From: Hymenobacter metallilatus
GTDB lineage: Bacteria > Bacteroidota > Bacteroidia > Cytophagales > Hymenobacteraceae
Length of the DNA: 64,000 bases
Reading direction: 5' to 3'
NCBI RefSeq assembly: GCF_003944705.1
Contig: NZ_RWIS01000001.1
Coordinates: forward strand, 774,796-838,795
How positions within the stretch are numbered: position 1 is the first letter of the stretch; the number at the start of each line of letters is the position of its first letter. Below the pieces are notes generated by a model. The model did no database searches. It was not told where the DNA came from and saw nothing but the letters and a program-made list of their open reading frames with translations. Positions 49,553 to 58,323 of this stretch are shown here, in pieces. The translations under genes were made by a program, and so were the position numbers.

Positions 49553-52500
49553 TTAAAAATCGAGGGTAAGATGATAGCCCAGCGTGCGGCTGTTGGGGTA
49601 TGCCCCCGACTCCAGCCCCTGGGCCCGGCTCAGGTTATACGCCGATTCGGGGTCGAAACCCTGGGTAGCCCGCGCCAGAAAAGCCAGATTCCGGGCTACT
49701 ACCGCCACGCTGGCGCCCCGCAAGTGGCCCATCCGCGCCAGCCAGCCGGCCGGGAGCTGGTAGGTCAGCGTCAGCTCCCGTAGCTTCAGAAAGGAAGCGT
49801 CATACACAAACGGCTCCGATACAGTACCCAGCCGGGCCCAATACTGCTGGGGATTCACGTAGCGGCGGCTCGAAGAATAGGTGCCGTCGGGGTGGCGCTG
49901 CACGCCCTCAACCAGCAGCCCCCCGGTTGGCGTCCAGGCGGCCGGGCTAACCCCGGCGGCTTGCCGCGCCGTTTCGGAGGCGTACCATCCCGCGCGGCCC
50001 TCCAGCGTAGTGCGGGCCGTGCCGAACAGAGCGGCCTGCTGCTGCGACACGGAGTATATCTGCCCACCCCAGCGGCCATCCAGCAGCACGCCCAGCCGGA
50101 ACTGCCGGTAGCGGACCTCGTTGTGCAGGCCCCCAAACCACTTGGGCTGAAAGCTACCCAGTCGCTCCGTGGTGGCCAGCGGCGGTAGAGGCAACCCGTC
50201 GGCTCCCACCAGCAGCTGCCCGCCGGGGCCGCGCTGCAGCCGGGTGCCATACAGGTCGCCGAAAGCCTGCCCGACCCGCGCTACCACGGCCACGTTGTTG
50301 GATTCGGTGCCCAGCTGGTACACGTCGGTGGGGCTGCCCAGGCTTACTACCTCCGAGCGGTTGGCGGCCCAGTTGAGGGTAGTTTGCCAGCTGAGGCCCC
50401 GCTCGGTACGCACAAGGTTGGCCGTAGCCGTTACCTCCACGCCCTGGTTCTGAATGTTGCCGGTGTTGATGAGCTGGGTACGGAAACCGGAGGAGGGTGC
50501 CACCTGCACGCTGATAACCTGGTTGTAGGTATTGTTGCGGTACACCGTCACGTCCAGGGTGGCGCGGCTCTGACCAAAGCGCATTTCGGAGCCCAGCTCC
50601 ACCGAGCGGGTCACCTGGGGTTTCAGGCCGGTAGCGGCCAGCTGGTCCTGCAGGCTGGCAAAGGGCTGGCCCAGGTGGGAGCTGCCGACGCCCGGCGCCC
50701 CGGGCACGCCCGAGGTATTCACATCGTACTTGGTAGCCAGCTCGTAGGGGCCGGTGCCCTTACCCACCCGGGCCCAGGAAGCCCGCAGCTTACCCTGGGT
50801 CAGCCAGGCCGGCGTCCAGCTCAGCAACTCGGTGTACACGGCCGCCAACGAGGCACTCGGGTAGAAGTACGACCAGCTGCCCCGGGGTAGGGTCGAGTCC
50901 CAGTCGTTGCGGCCGGTGAGGTCCAGAAACACGGCGTTGCGGTACGCCACCTGCGCCCGGCCAAACACCGACTGCACCTCATAGTGGGAAAAGGCGTACA
51001 CCGGCGTGCTGCTGGCCAGGTTGTCGAGGGTAAATACGTTGGGCGTAAGAAAGCCCTGGCCCGTAGTGCCCCGGGTTTCGAGGCGGGACTGCAACAGGTT
51101 GCCGAATGCCTGCGCCGTCAGGCTCCAATCGGGGGCAAGGCGGCGCTGCCCGTTCAGAATAAAGTCAACGTTATCCTCCCGTACCGTTTGCTCCGACCTG
51201 GACAGGCCGCCCCGGTCGGGTATGGCCGTGTTGTTCCAGGCCGTGTAGCTGGCATACTGGTAGCCCAGGGCCGTCCGGTACCGGTCGGTGCCGGCCCGCA
51301 GCTGTAGCCACAGCCAGTCCGTAAAATCGTAGCGCAGAGCCACCGAGCCGTTGAGCCGGTCCTGCTCGGTGAAATTGGTGTTCAGGTACGCCGCCCAGTA
51401 GGGGTTCTGGCGACTCGTATTCAGGAAGGCCGCCCCGATATCCTGGTTCCAGAGAATAGGCTGCAGCGTGAGCGGGTTGCGGTAAGGCTGCAAATCGGCC
51501 AGGTCCACACTGCGGGGCAGGTGCTGGAACTGCGTCATTACATTATCGGGGTGGGCCCCCAGTGTAGGCCGGTTGAAGCTGCGCGAGTGGATGTAGCTGG
51601 CCTTTACCTCAGTAGTCAGCCGGGGGGTGAAGGCTACGGAGCCCCGCACCGTGGCAAAGTTGCGGGCGAGGCGGCTGTTGGGGTAGGTACCCCGGTTGCG
51701 CAAATCGGCTACCGATACCCGCACGGTGCTGCGCCCATTGCCCGCCCACAGCGCCACCGTGTTGGCAGAGGTAAAACCCGTCCGGAAGAAATCCTGGGGG
51801 TTGTCGGGCTGCGGGTCGTAGGGTTTCACCTGTCCGTTCGAGTGCCGCACCAGCTGCCCCTGCATCCGGGGGCCCCAGCTCCCGATGGTTTCGCCGGCAG
51901 CCTCCAGCTGCGGGTAGCCCTCCGGGGTTACTACCAGGTTGCCGGCACTGTCCAGCAAAAAACGGCCTTGGGTGCCTTGCCCGTACTCGTTCTGGTAGTC
52001 AGTCAGCACCTGGGCCCGGTCGAAGGTAGTGTTGGAGCTGACGGTAACGCCCAGCCCCCGACGGCCCTTTTTGGTGGTGATAACCAGCACCCCGTTAGAG
52101 GCCCGGTTGCCGTACAGCGCCGCCGCGTTGCCGCCTTTCAGCACCGATAGGTTGTCAATATCATCGGGGTTAATGGTGGAAAGTCCGTCACCGGCGTCGT
52201 ACCCGCCCAGGCGGGTGGCCTGGAGCGGACTCCGGTTGTCGATGGGCACTCCATCCACCACCACCAGGGGCCGACTGTCGCGGGTGAGCGAGGTATAGCC
52301 CCGGATGATGATGTTGGTGGAGCCCATGGGGCCGGAGCCGGTACGGCTCACGTGCACCCCGGCCAGCTTCCCGCTCACCGAGTTGATAAAGTTCGGCTCC
52401 CGGGCCTCCACCAGCTGGGTGCCGGTCAGCGTCTGCACGGCGTAGCCCAGGACTTTGCGCTCCTGCGCCAGCCCGAAACCCGTTACCACCACTTCCTGCA

Positions 52501-53149
52501 GGCTGCGGGTATCGGCCCGGAGCGCAACCTCCACCGCGGTACCACGGTCGGGCCTGATTTCCTGCCCGATAAACCCCAGGGAGCTGACCACCAGCACGGT
52601 ATCGGCGGGGCCCAGTGCCAGGCGGAACGTGCCTTCCGCTGAAGCGGCCGTGCCCCGCTGGGTGCCTCGCACCACAATGCTGGCCCCGGGCAAGGCCAGG
52701 TTGGTTTCCGCCACCACCCGCCCTTCCAGTACCCGCGGGCCTTGCTCCGGGCGCGGCCGGGCAGCCGCCGGAGGTGGCAGGGGCGGGGCGGCTCCGGCGG
52801 CTGCCCGCCGCAGAATGATTTGCCGGCCCACCATCTGGTACTCCAGGCCCAGTGGTTGCAGCAGCTGGCGCAAAGCTACCTCAAGGGGTTGCTTGCTCAG
52901 GTCGAGGCTGGCGCGGAGGGTGCCGTTGAGGTGCTCGTTGCTGTACACAAACGTGTACTGGCTTTGTAGCTCCAGCTCCCGCAGAATTACCGGCACGGGC
53001 TGCTGCTGCATCCGCAACGAAACTACCGGGCCGGTAGGCTGGGCCCGGAGCTGGGTGCCCGCCGAAACGGCCAGCACCAGCGCGCCGCCCAGCAAGCCCG
53101 CAACCTGCCACTTGGGCAGCCAATAACGCGGGGGCGGGCACTTTATCAC
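49553..53149 (-). CDS. SusC/RagA family TonB-dependent transporter with STN domain
   Basis: A protein of about 1,198 residues. After a signal peptide come an STN domain (MQQQPVPVILRELELQSQYTF), a carboxypeptidase-D-like beta domain (LEGRVVAETNLALPGASIVV), a plug (SVSGKLAGVHVSRTGSGPMGS, NLSVLKGGNAAALYGNRASN) and a large barrel ending LGYHLTLDF. The STN domain marks it as a signalling transporter that talks to the FecR/sigma pair upstream. GTG 53149 is chosen because it gives a normal signal-peptide n-region; TTG 53188 is also in frame. TATATTGG on the - strand at 53185-53192 could be a -7 box. Confidence 0.92.
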   Translation of the reverse strand: MIKCPPPRYWLPKWQVAGLLGGALVLAVSAGTQLRAQPTGPVVSLRMQQQPVPVILRELELQSQYTFVYSNEHLNGTLRASLDLSKQPLEVALRQLLQPLGLEYQMVGRQIILRRAAAGAAPPLPPPAAARPRPEQGPRVLEGRVVAETNLALPGASIVVRGTQRGTAASAEGTFRLALGPADTVLVVSSLGFIGQEIRPDRGTAVEVALRADTRSLQEVVVTGFGLAQERKVLGYAVQTLTGTQLVEAREPNFINSVSGKLAGVHVSRTGSGPMGSTNIIIRGYTSLTRDSRPLVVVDGVPIDNRSPLQATRLGGYDAGDGLSTINPDDIDNLSVLKGGNAAALYGNRASNGVLVITTKKGRRGLGVTVSSNTTFDRAQVLTDYQNEYGQGTQGRFLLDSAGNLVVTPEGYPQLEAAGETIGSWGPRMQGQLVRHSNGQVKPYDPQPDNPQDFFRTGFTSANTVALWAGNGRSTVRVSVADLRNRGTYPNSRLARNFATVRGSVAFTPRLTTEVKASYIHSRSFNRPTLGAHPDNVMTQFQHLPRSVDLADLQPYRNPLTLQPILWNQDIGAAFLNTSRQNPYWAAYLNTNFTEQDRLNGSVALRYDFTDWLWLQLRAGTDRYRTALGYQYASYTAWNNTAIPDRGGLSRSEQTVREDNVDFILNGQRRLAPDWSLTAQAFGNLLQSRLETRGTTGQGFLTPNVFTLDNLASSTPVYAFSHYEVQSVFGRAQVAYRNAVFLDLTGRNDWDSTLPRGSWSYFYPSASLAAVYTELLSWTPAWLTQGKLRASWARVGKGTGPYELATKYDVNTSGVPGAPGVGSSHLGQPFASLQDQLAATGLKPQVTRSVELGSEMRFGQSRATLDVTVYRNNTYNQVISVQVAPSSGFRTQLINTGNIQNQGVEVTATANLVRTERGLSWQTTLNWAANRSEVVSLGSPTDVYQLGTESNNVAVVARVGQAFGDLYGTRLQRGPGGQLLVGADGLPLPPLATTERLGSFQPKWFGGLHNEVRYRQFRLGVLLDGRWGGQIYSVSQQQAALFGTARTTLEGRAGWYASETARQAAGVSPAAWTPTGGLLVEGVQRHPDGTYSSSRRYVNPQQYWARLGTVSEPFVYDASFLKLRELTLTYQLPAGWLARMGHLRGASVAVVARNLAFLARATQGFDPESAYNLSRAQGLESGAYPNSRTLGYHLTLDF

Positions 53150-53224
53150 GGATAGCAGACGAATACGGAAAGCAATGTAGCCTTCCAATATACGCCAAAT
53201 GCCCGTAAGCTAACCTGGCCTGCG

Positions 53225-54289
53225 CTACCGGCAACCCGGCCCCGTAATGCGTAGTTGCTTGGGGCTCAGCTCAAACCCGAAGCTGCCCGTCAGGGCGAGC
53301 AGGCGCACAACTTCCGGCAGGCTCTGGTGCTGGAAGCGGCCGGTGAGGCGGCAGGTGCGCAGGGCCTCGTTTTCCAGCACCACCGATGTGTTGTACTGCC
53401 GGGCCAGCGTGCGAGCCACCTCATCCAGGGGCGTCTGCTCAAATACCAACTCCCCCCGGTTCCAGGCGGTAACGTCCTGGCTGTTGGCTGGCTGCCGCCG
53501 CAGGGCCGCCGTGCGCTTCACAAACACGGCCTGCTGGTTGGGCGTCACGTAAAGCGTATCCTGGGAGGTAGCCGCCCCCCCAGCCCCAGCCCGGATGAAG
53601 GCCACCCGACCGGTAACCACGGCCGTTTCCACGGTAGGCTCTTCGGGGTACGCCTGCACGTTGAAGGAAGTGCCCAGCACCCGCACCTGCTGGCGGCCCA
53701 CATGCACCGTAAAAGGCTGCTGGCGGCTGGGCATCACATCGAAGTAGGCTTCGCCCTGCAAATACACCTCCCGCTGCTGCCCGCCAAACTTCTTTGGGTA
53801 CCACAAGTGGCTGTCGGCGTTCAGCCACACGGCCGTACCGTCGGCCAGCAGTACCTTGGCCGTGGCTCCCCGGGGCGTCACGTACTCGGTGTACGAAGGC
53901 GGAACTCCGGCCTCATTGGACAGTTGCTGCATCACCCCATATACTAAGGCCCCACCCACTACCGCCACCCCGGCCACCGCCGCCGCTGCCCGGCCGCGCC
54001 ACCAGGGCGTTGCGGGAGCAAACGGAATAATCCGGGCTTCTTCAGGAACTGGAGGCGTACTGCCGGCGTCGGGCAGGCGGGGCAACAGGGCCTCCAGGGC
54101 GGCGGCCGTTTCGGCGGCAGTGGCCACCGGGCGCACCGGTAGGGTCCAGTAGTGTCGGATTGCCTCGTACGTCAGCTTTTCGGTAGCGGTGGCCTGGGCC
54201 AGCCAGGCCGTAAGCACTGCCTGTTCCTCCGGAAGCAGCTCGCCGGCCAGGTCTTTGCCAATAAGTTCGTGTATTGCCGAAAGCTCCAT
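53225..54289 (-). CDS. FecR-family anti-sigma factor
   Basis: A 354-residue inner-membrane protein. The N-terminal cytoplasmic part binds the sigma factor (MELSAIHELIGKDLAGELLPEE), and one transmembrane helix (AAAAVAGVAVVGGALVYGVM) follows. The periplasmic FecR domain has YVTPRGATAKVLLADGTAVWLNADSHLWYP. The C-terminal DUF4974-like part ends SLPEVVRLLALTGSFGFE. ATG 54289 is the family start; the open frame upstream overlaps the sigma gene. It lies between sigma and susC. Confidence 0.92.
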   Translation of the reverse strand: MELSAIHELIGKDLAGELLPEEQAVLTAWLAQATATEKLTYEAIRHYWTLPVRPVATAAETAAALEALLPRLPDAGSTPPVPEEARIIPFAPATPWWRGRAAAAVAGVAVVGGALVYGVMQQLSNEAGVPPSYTEYVTPRGATAKVLLADGTAVWLNADSHLWYPKKFGGQQREVYLQGEAYFDVMPSRQQPFTVHVGRQQVRVLGTSFNVQAYPEEPTVETAVVTGRVAFIRAGAGGAATSQDTLYVTPNQQAVFVKRTAALRRQPANSQDVTAWNRGELVFEQTPLDEVARTLARQYNTSVVLENEALRTCRLTGRFQHQSLPEVVRLLALTGSFGFELSPKQLRITGPGCR

Positions 54290-54348
54290 TATAGTATAGC
54301 TGAGGATAGTGTTGTGTATCTGATAGACACCAGCCTGGCGGGTTGCCC

Positions 54349-55038
54349 CTAAGCGGGCCGTAAAAAATACGGCCGCCGGGCTGGCAGCATCCGGGCAAGC
54401 AGCTGCCAGTACGCCAGAGGCAGCAACGGCCCCAGCCATACGGCCAGGCGCTGGCCGCCACCCGCACCGGGGCGGCCCTGCGGCAGGTGGTGTTGCAGCT
54501 CGGCGCTTATTTTTTTGATGGCAATGCCCATCTGCACTTCCACGGTTTTCACGGAAAGCTCCAGAATATCAGCTACCTCCCGGTATTTCAGCCCGTCTTC
54601 CCGAATCAGCCGAAAAATTGTCTGGCACTGGGGCGGCAGCTTCTGCACCGCCCGCTGAATCTCGTGGTACAGCTCCTGGGTCAGCAGAGTCCGCTCCGGC
54701 GTCATGTCCTCTACCTGCAGGGCAGCGGGCACTTCCTCCAGTTCCTGAGTAGGGTGATTTTCAGCTTTCTGGAGGTAGTTGAGCGCCTGGTTTTTGACGG
54801 CCACGTACAGGTAGCTGCTGATGTTCTGAATGGTGGGCAAAGAAGCCCGCTTGTGCCACACCTTCAGAAAAACGTCCGATACCACCTCCTCGGCCAGCTC
54901 CCGGCCGCGCACGTACCGCATGGCAAACCCCAGCAGCGGACTATGAAAGCGGGTGAAAAACAAAGCAAAGGCCTGCGGGTCGTCGGCAGTAGCCATGCGG
55001 TGCAGTAGGTCTTCGGTAGTGGGGGCCAGAATCTTCAT
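54349..55038 (-). CDS. RNA polymerase sigma-70 factor, ECF type (FecI-like)
   Basis: A 229-residue ECF sigma. Region 2 is visible in ALFFTRFHSPLLGFAMRYVRGRELAEEVVSDVFLKVWHK, and region 4 in LPPQCQTIFRLIREDGLKYREVADILELSVKTVEVQM. A hydrophobic C-terminal tail (LAVWLGPLLPLAYWQLLARM) is unusual and may anchor it to the membrane. ATG 55038 is the family start. TATCTTTA on the - strand (55047-55054), one mismatch from TAnnTTTG, ends 8 bp before the ATG. It should switch on the susC-susD pair when substrate binds. Confidence 0.92.
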   Translation of the reverse strand: MKILAPTTEDLLHRMATADDPQAFALFFTRFHSPLLGFAMRYVRGRELAEEVVSDVFLKVWHKRASLPTIQNISSYLYVAVKNQALNYLQKAENHPTQELEEVPAALQVEDMTPERTLLTQELYHEIQRAVQKLPPQCQTIFRLIREDGLKYREVADILELSVKTVEVQMGIAIKKISAELQHHLPQGRPGAGGGQRLAVWLGPLLPLAYWQLLARMLPARRPYFLRPA

Positions 55039-55326
55039 GCAGCCGCTAAAGATAGCCGCCGCGCCGCATATCAGCCCTCCGGCCCTACCCACAGCAGCCG
55101 CGCTTAAAGCGGAAGGGGTATCCGAGAGCACCACAACCCGCTCAAGCACGGCTGCGACCAGACAAACCTGAAAAATGGAAAGGCAGGGCGGAATTGAAAG
55201 CCTGTCTGGTGATGAGAATACCGGGGCGTAGAATAAAAGGTCGCTTGCCTGGAGCTCAGGGTTGCGCCTGTTTCCTTCGTAAACACCGGTTTTCTCATTT
55301 ACCCTTAATCGGCTTCCCGTGGGTAC

Positions 55327-57246
55327 TTAAAAATGCCAGCGCACAAAGGCTTCAATACCCTCGTACTCAGGCAGCCCCAGCTGGTCGTAGAGGCGGGCGG
55401 TGGTGCGGTTTCGCTCCTCAGCCCGCTGCCAGAACTCGCGCTGGTCGGCCCCCGGAAACAGCGGCCGGTCCTTCTGGCTCTGGTGCTTGAAAATGGCGCG
55501 GCGCTTGCGCGTCAGTTCCTGGGGCGAAAGGGGCACGGCCATTTCAATCTGGTCCACGTCCCACTCCTGCCAGGCTCCCCGGTACAGCCACACCCGGCAG
55601 TCGGCCAGCCACGGTGCCTTCGCCGCTTTCAGGCGCCGGATGGCTTCAAAAATAGCCGTCAGGCACACCCGGTGGGTGCCGTGGGGGTCCGATAGGTCGC
55701 CGGCGGCATACACCTGCTGGGGCTGCACCTGGCTGAGCAAATCCATCGTCAGGCGGATATCTTCTTCCCCGATTGGCTTTTTCCGCACCCGGCCGGTTTC
55801 ATAGAAAGGCAGGTCCTGAAAATGGATGTTCGAATCGGGCACTCCGGCGTAGCGGCAGGCACTCTTGGCCTCGCCCCGCCGGATCAGCCCTTTTATCTGC
55901 TGCACCTCCTCCGAGTCAACCTGGCCGGGCAGCTTGTTGCGCAGAAAGTCGGCCACGCGGTGATAAAGGGTTTCGGCGGGCTGGTCGTCGAGGCGGAACA
56001 TGCTGTCATACTCGGCCACAAACTCCGCAAACCGGATGGCCTCGTCGTCAAACACGGCAATGTTGCCGGAGGTCTGGTAAGCCACGTGCACGTCGTGGCC
56101 CTGGTCCACGAGCCGCAGCAGCGTGCCGCCCATGCTTATTACATCGTCGTCGGGGTGGGGCGAGAAGATGAGCACCCGCTTCGGAAACGGTGCCGCCCGC
56201 TCGGGGCGGTCGGTGTCGTCGGCGTGGGGCTTGCCGCCGGGCCAGCCCGTAATGGTGCGCTGTAGCTGCCGGAATACCCGGATGTTGATATCGTAGGCCA
56301 GCCCCGATTCCGCCAGCAGTTCCGACAGGCCATTCTCGTTGTACTCTTCGTCGGTGAGCTTGAGAATGGGTTTTTGCAGGGTGCGGGCCAGCCACGTAAC
56401 GGCCTTGCGCACCGTGGGCGCGTGCTGCCAGTCGAGGGCCCGGCCTACCAGCCAGGGCGTTTTTACCCGCGTCAGCTCGGCGCCGGCGGCTTCGTCCAGT
56501 ATCACCCGCACGTTGGGGTGCTGCTGCAGGTAGGTGGCCGGCACCGAGTCGGTGGGCTCGCCCTCTACCATGCGCTTCACCACGGCCGCTTTGCCTTCTC
56601 CCCAGGCCAGCAGCACAATTTCGCGGGCTTCCAGAATGGTGCCCACGCCCATCGTAATGGCCCGGCGGGGCACGTTTTCTTCCCCATAAAAATCCGAAGC
56701 GGCATCGGTACGGGTAATGTGGTCGAGGGTAATCAGGCGGGTGCGGGAGGCCGCCCCCGAACCGGGCTCATTGAAGCCGATGTGGCCGGTGCGCCCAATG
56801 CCCAGCACCTGCAAATCAATACCGCCCGCCTCTCGGATCTGCTCCTCGTAGCGGCGGCAGAACTCCGCAACCTGTTCCTGGGGCCGGGTGCCATCCGGAA
56901 TGTGCACGTTTTCGGGCCGCACATCAATATGGTCGAACAAATACTCGTGCATGAAGCGCACGTAGCTCTGCAACGAGTCGGGCTGCATGGGGTAATACTC
57001 GTCCAGGTTGAAGGTTACCACATTCCGGAAGCTCAGCCCTTCCTGCTGGTGCAACCGTACCAGTTCTTCGTACAAGCGGGTAGGAGTGGAGCCTGTGGCC
57101 AGCCCTAGTACGCAGGTGCGGTTTTCAGCCGCCCGCTGCCGGATCAGGTCGGCAATCTGCCGGGCTACGGCAATAGAGGCTAGTTCCGAATCGGGGTAGA
57201 TGGTGGTGGCCAAACGCTCGGCACGGAGTTCAGTGGCAGTGTGCAT
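55327..57246 (-). CDS. nagB: Glucosamine-6-phosphate deaminase fused to PIG-L deacetylase domain
   Basis: A 639-residue fusion. The N-terminal domain is NagB-type, with ATGSTPTRLYEEL, FNLDEYYPM and GIGRTGHIGFNEPGS; it converts glucosamine-6-phosphate to fructose-6-phosphate and ammonia. The C-terminal domain is a zinc-dependent PIG-L/LmbE-type deacetylase, with SPHPDDD from residue 362 and a later DPHGTH. The two domains would act on successive amino-sugar compounds. The frame is open upstream to 57570, but ATG 57246 is the family start. I know this fusion from other Bacteroidota. Confidence 0.93.
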   Translation of the reverse strand: MHTATELRAERLATTIYPDSELASIAVARQIADLIRQRAAENRTCVLGLATGSTPTRLYEELVRLHQQEGLSFRNVVTFNLDEYYPMQPDSLQSYVRFMHEYLFDHIDVRPENVHIPDGTRPQEQVAEFCRRYEEQIREAGGIDLQVLGIGRTGHIGFNEPGSGAASRTRLITLDHITRTDAASDFYGEENVPRRAITMGVGTILEAREIVLLAWGEGKAAVVKRMVEGEPTDSVPATYLQQHPNVRVILDEAAGAELTRVKTPWLVGRALDWQHAPTVRKAVTWLARTLQKPILKLTDEEYNENGLSELLAESGLAYDINIRVFRQLQRTITGWPGGKPHADDTDRPERAAPFPKRVLIFSPHPDDDVISMGGTLLRLVDQGHDVHVAYQTSGNIAVFDDEAIRFAEFVAEYDSMFRLDDQPAETLYHRVADFLRNKLPGQVDSEEVQQIKGLIRRGEAKSACRYAGVPDSNIHFQDLPFYETGRVRKKPIGEEDIRLTMDLLSQVQPQQVYAAGDLSDPHGTHRVCLTAIFEAIRRLKAAKAPWLADCRVWLYRGAWQEWDVDQIEMAVPLSPQELTRKRRAIFKHQSQKDRPLFPGADQREFWQRAEERNRTTARLYDQLGLPEYEGIEAFVRWHF

Positions 57247-57622
57247 AGGGTAGCTGGAAAGGTGGGAGGAAGGAATGGAGGGGGAAGTACATAGTTCCGC
57301 GCGACAAACTCCAGCTATTCCCCAAATTCTTTTCCAAAGCCCAGCTGTTTCACCCAAGCTGTTCTTGCCCCACGAGAAAATGCCGCTGGAGCATGTCACA
57401 ATCGGCTGTTTTACTGCAGGGTGTGTATCCGGTACAATGGCCCTACCGGTCGGGTAGCCAACGTGTATCCGCGGCCGGGAGGCGTAAGTGCTGCTCGCCC
57501 CGGTGCCAGGCGTGTCACAAACCGGATGGAATATTCCTTTACGCCAGCGGCATTGCCCCGCACCTTGCACAAGGTGCTGCCGCCAGCAGTATCACTTTCC
57601 CTCACAGTTTTTCTGCCGGGCT
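57247..57622. other. Gene-free stretch of 376 bp
   Basis: It separates two divergently placed genes. The open frames through it have no coding features. No TAnnTTTG with a proper -33 box, hairpin or repeat stands out; CCTTGCACAAGG at 57562-57573 is a small palindrome. Regulatory sites of nagB and of the next gene presumably lie here but I cannot point to them. Confidence 0.55.
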
Positions 57623-57994
57623 ATGCTTTGTACTGCTACTAAAGATGCTTACCTGTGTGAATTGGGGTTCACACGCATTTCCTTGTACCGCTCCTGGGAC
57701 TATCCGGTTGGGAACGGTGAGGCTGCCTTCATTCCCATTACCGATGTGCGCTACCTCCACCAAACTGTTGCGGCCGACGGTACCCGCCTCTATGCCTACG
57801 CCTGGGTAGAGGAGCCAGGTATTCTGCTGACTACTGAGCGGCACATATCCGCGCTGGAGCATATCGTGGCAGAGTTGGAAACCGACGATTTTCAAGTGCT
57901 CAGCCAGCAAATCGACCGGTTTTTTCAGCGGCACGGCGGCCGCGGTGTACGCATTACCTCTGCCGTGCACTGTTCCCAGCCCATGCTGTCGTAA
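57623..57994 (+). CDS. Hypothetical protein
   Basis: A 123-residue protein with no recognised motif. A beta-rich N-terminal half (ISLYRSWDYPVGNGEAAFIPI, RLYAYAWVEEPGILLTTERH) is followed by a helical C-terminal half (ALEHIVAELETDDFQVLSQQIDRFF). ATG 57623 is chosen because the frame further upstream (to 57488) is Cys/Arg-rich and unlike protein. The gene ends just before a terminator shared with tRNA-Phe. Confidence 0.55.
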   Translation: MLCTATKDAYLCELGFTRISLYRSWDYPVGNGEAAFIPITDVRYLHQTVAADGTRLYAYAWVEEPGILLTTERHISALEHIVAELETDDFQVLSQQIDRFFQRHGGRGVRITSAVHCSQPMLS

Positions 57995-58034
57995 GCTCGT
58001 CCGGCGCTATTCGTGTACAAGCTTACGGTAAACA

Positions 58035-58069
58035 AAAAAGGCCTTCTGTGTAATACAGAAGGCCTTTTT
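58035..58069. terminator. Bidirectional terminator next to tRNA-Phe
   Basis: AAAAAGGCCTTCTGT (58035-58049) pairs perfectly with ACAGAAGGCCTTTTT (58055-58069) around GTAAT. It serves the + gene and, on the - strand, the tRNA immediately adjacent. Confidence 0.9.
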
Positions 58070-58070
58070 G

Positions 58071-58143
<73 letters not shown>

Positions 58144-58184
58144 AGCTCGTGGGCCCCCAGAGGCGGTGTAGCCGTTGGGGAGCA

Positions 58185-58214
58185 CAAAAGTAGTAAAGGA
58201 TTTGCAACCCGCAA
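58185..58214 (-). promoter_or_regulatory. Promoter of tRNA-Phe
   Basis: On the - strand TTG (58212-58214), 19 bp, then TACTTTTG (58185-58192), a full match to the Bacteroidota -33/-7 pattern. It lies 41 bp upstream of the tRNA. Confidence 0.7.
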
Positions 58215-58323
58215 GTGGTGATGCATTTTTTTTTCGCCGAGAGAAACTCTCCGCCCGGAAAGCTGTAATTTGTTATGCATAACGACTATATTTCGGCCTA
58301 AACCCAAACCTACCCATTTTCCC

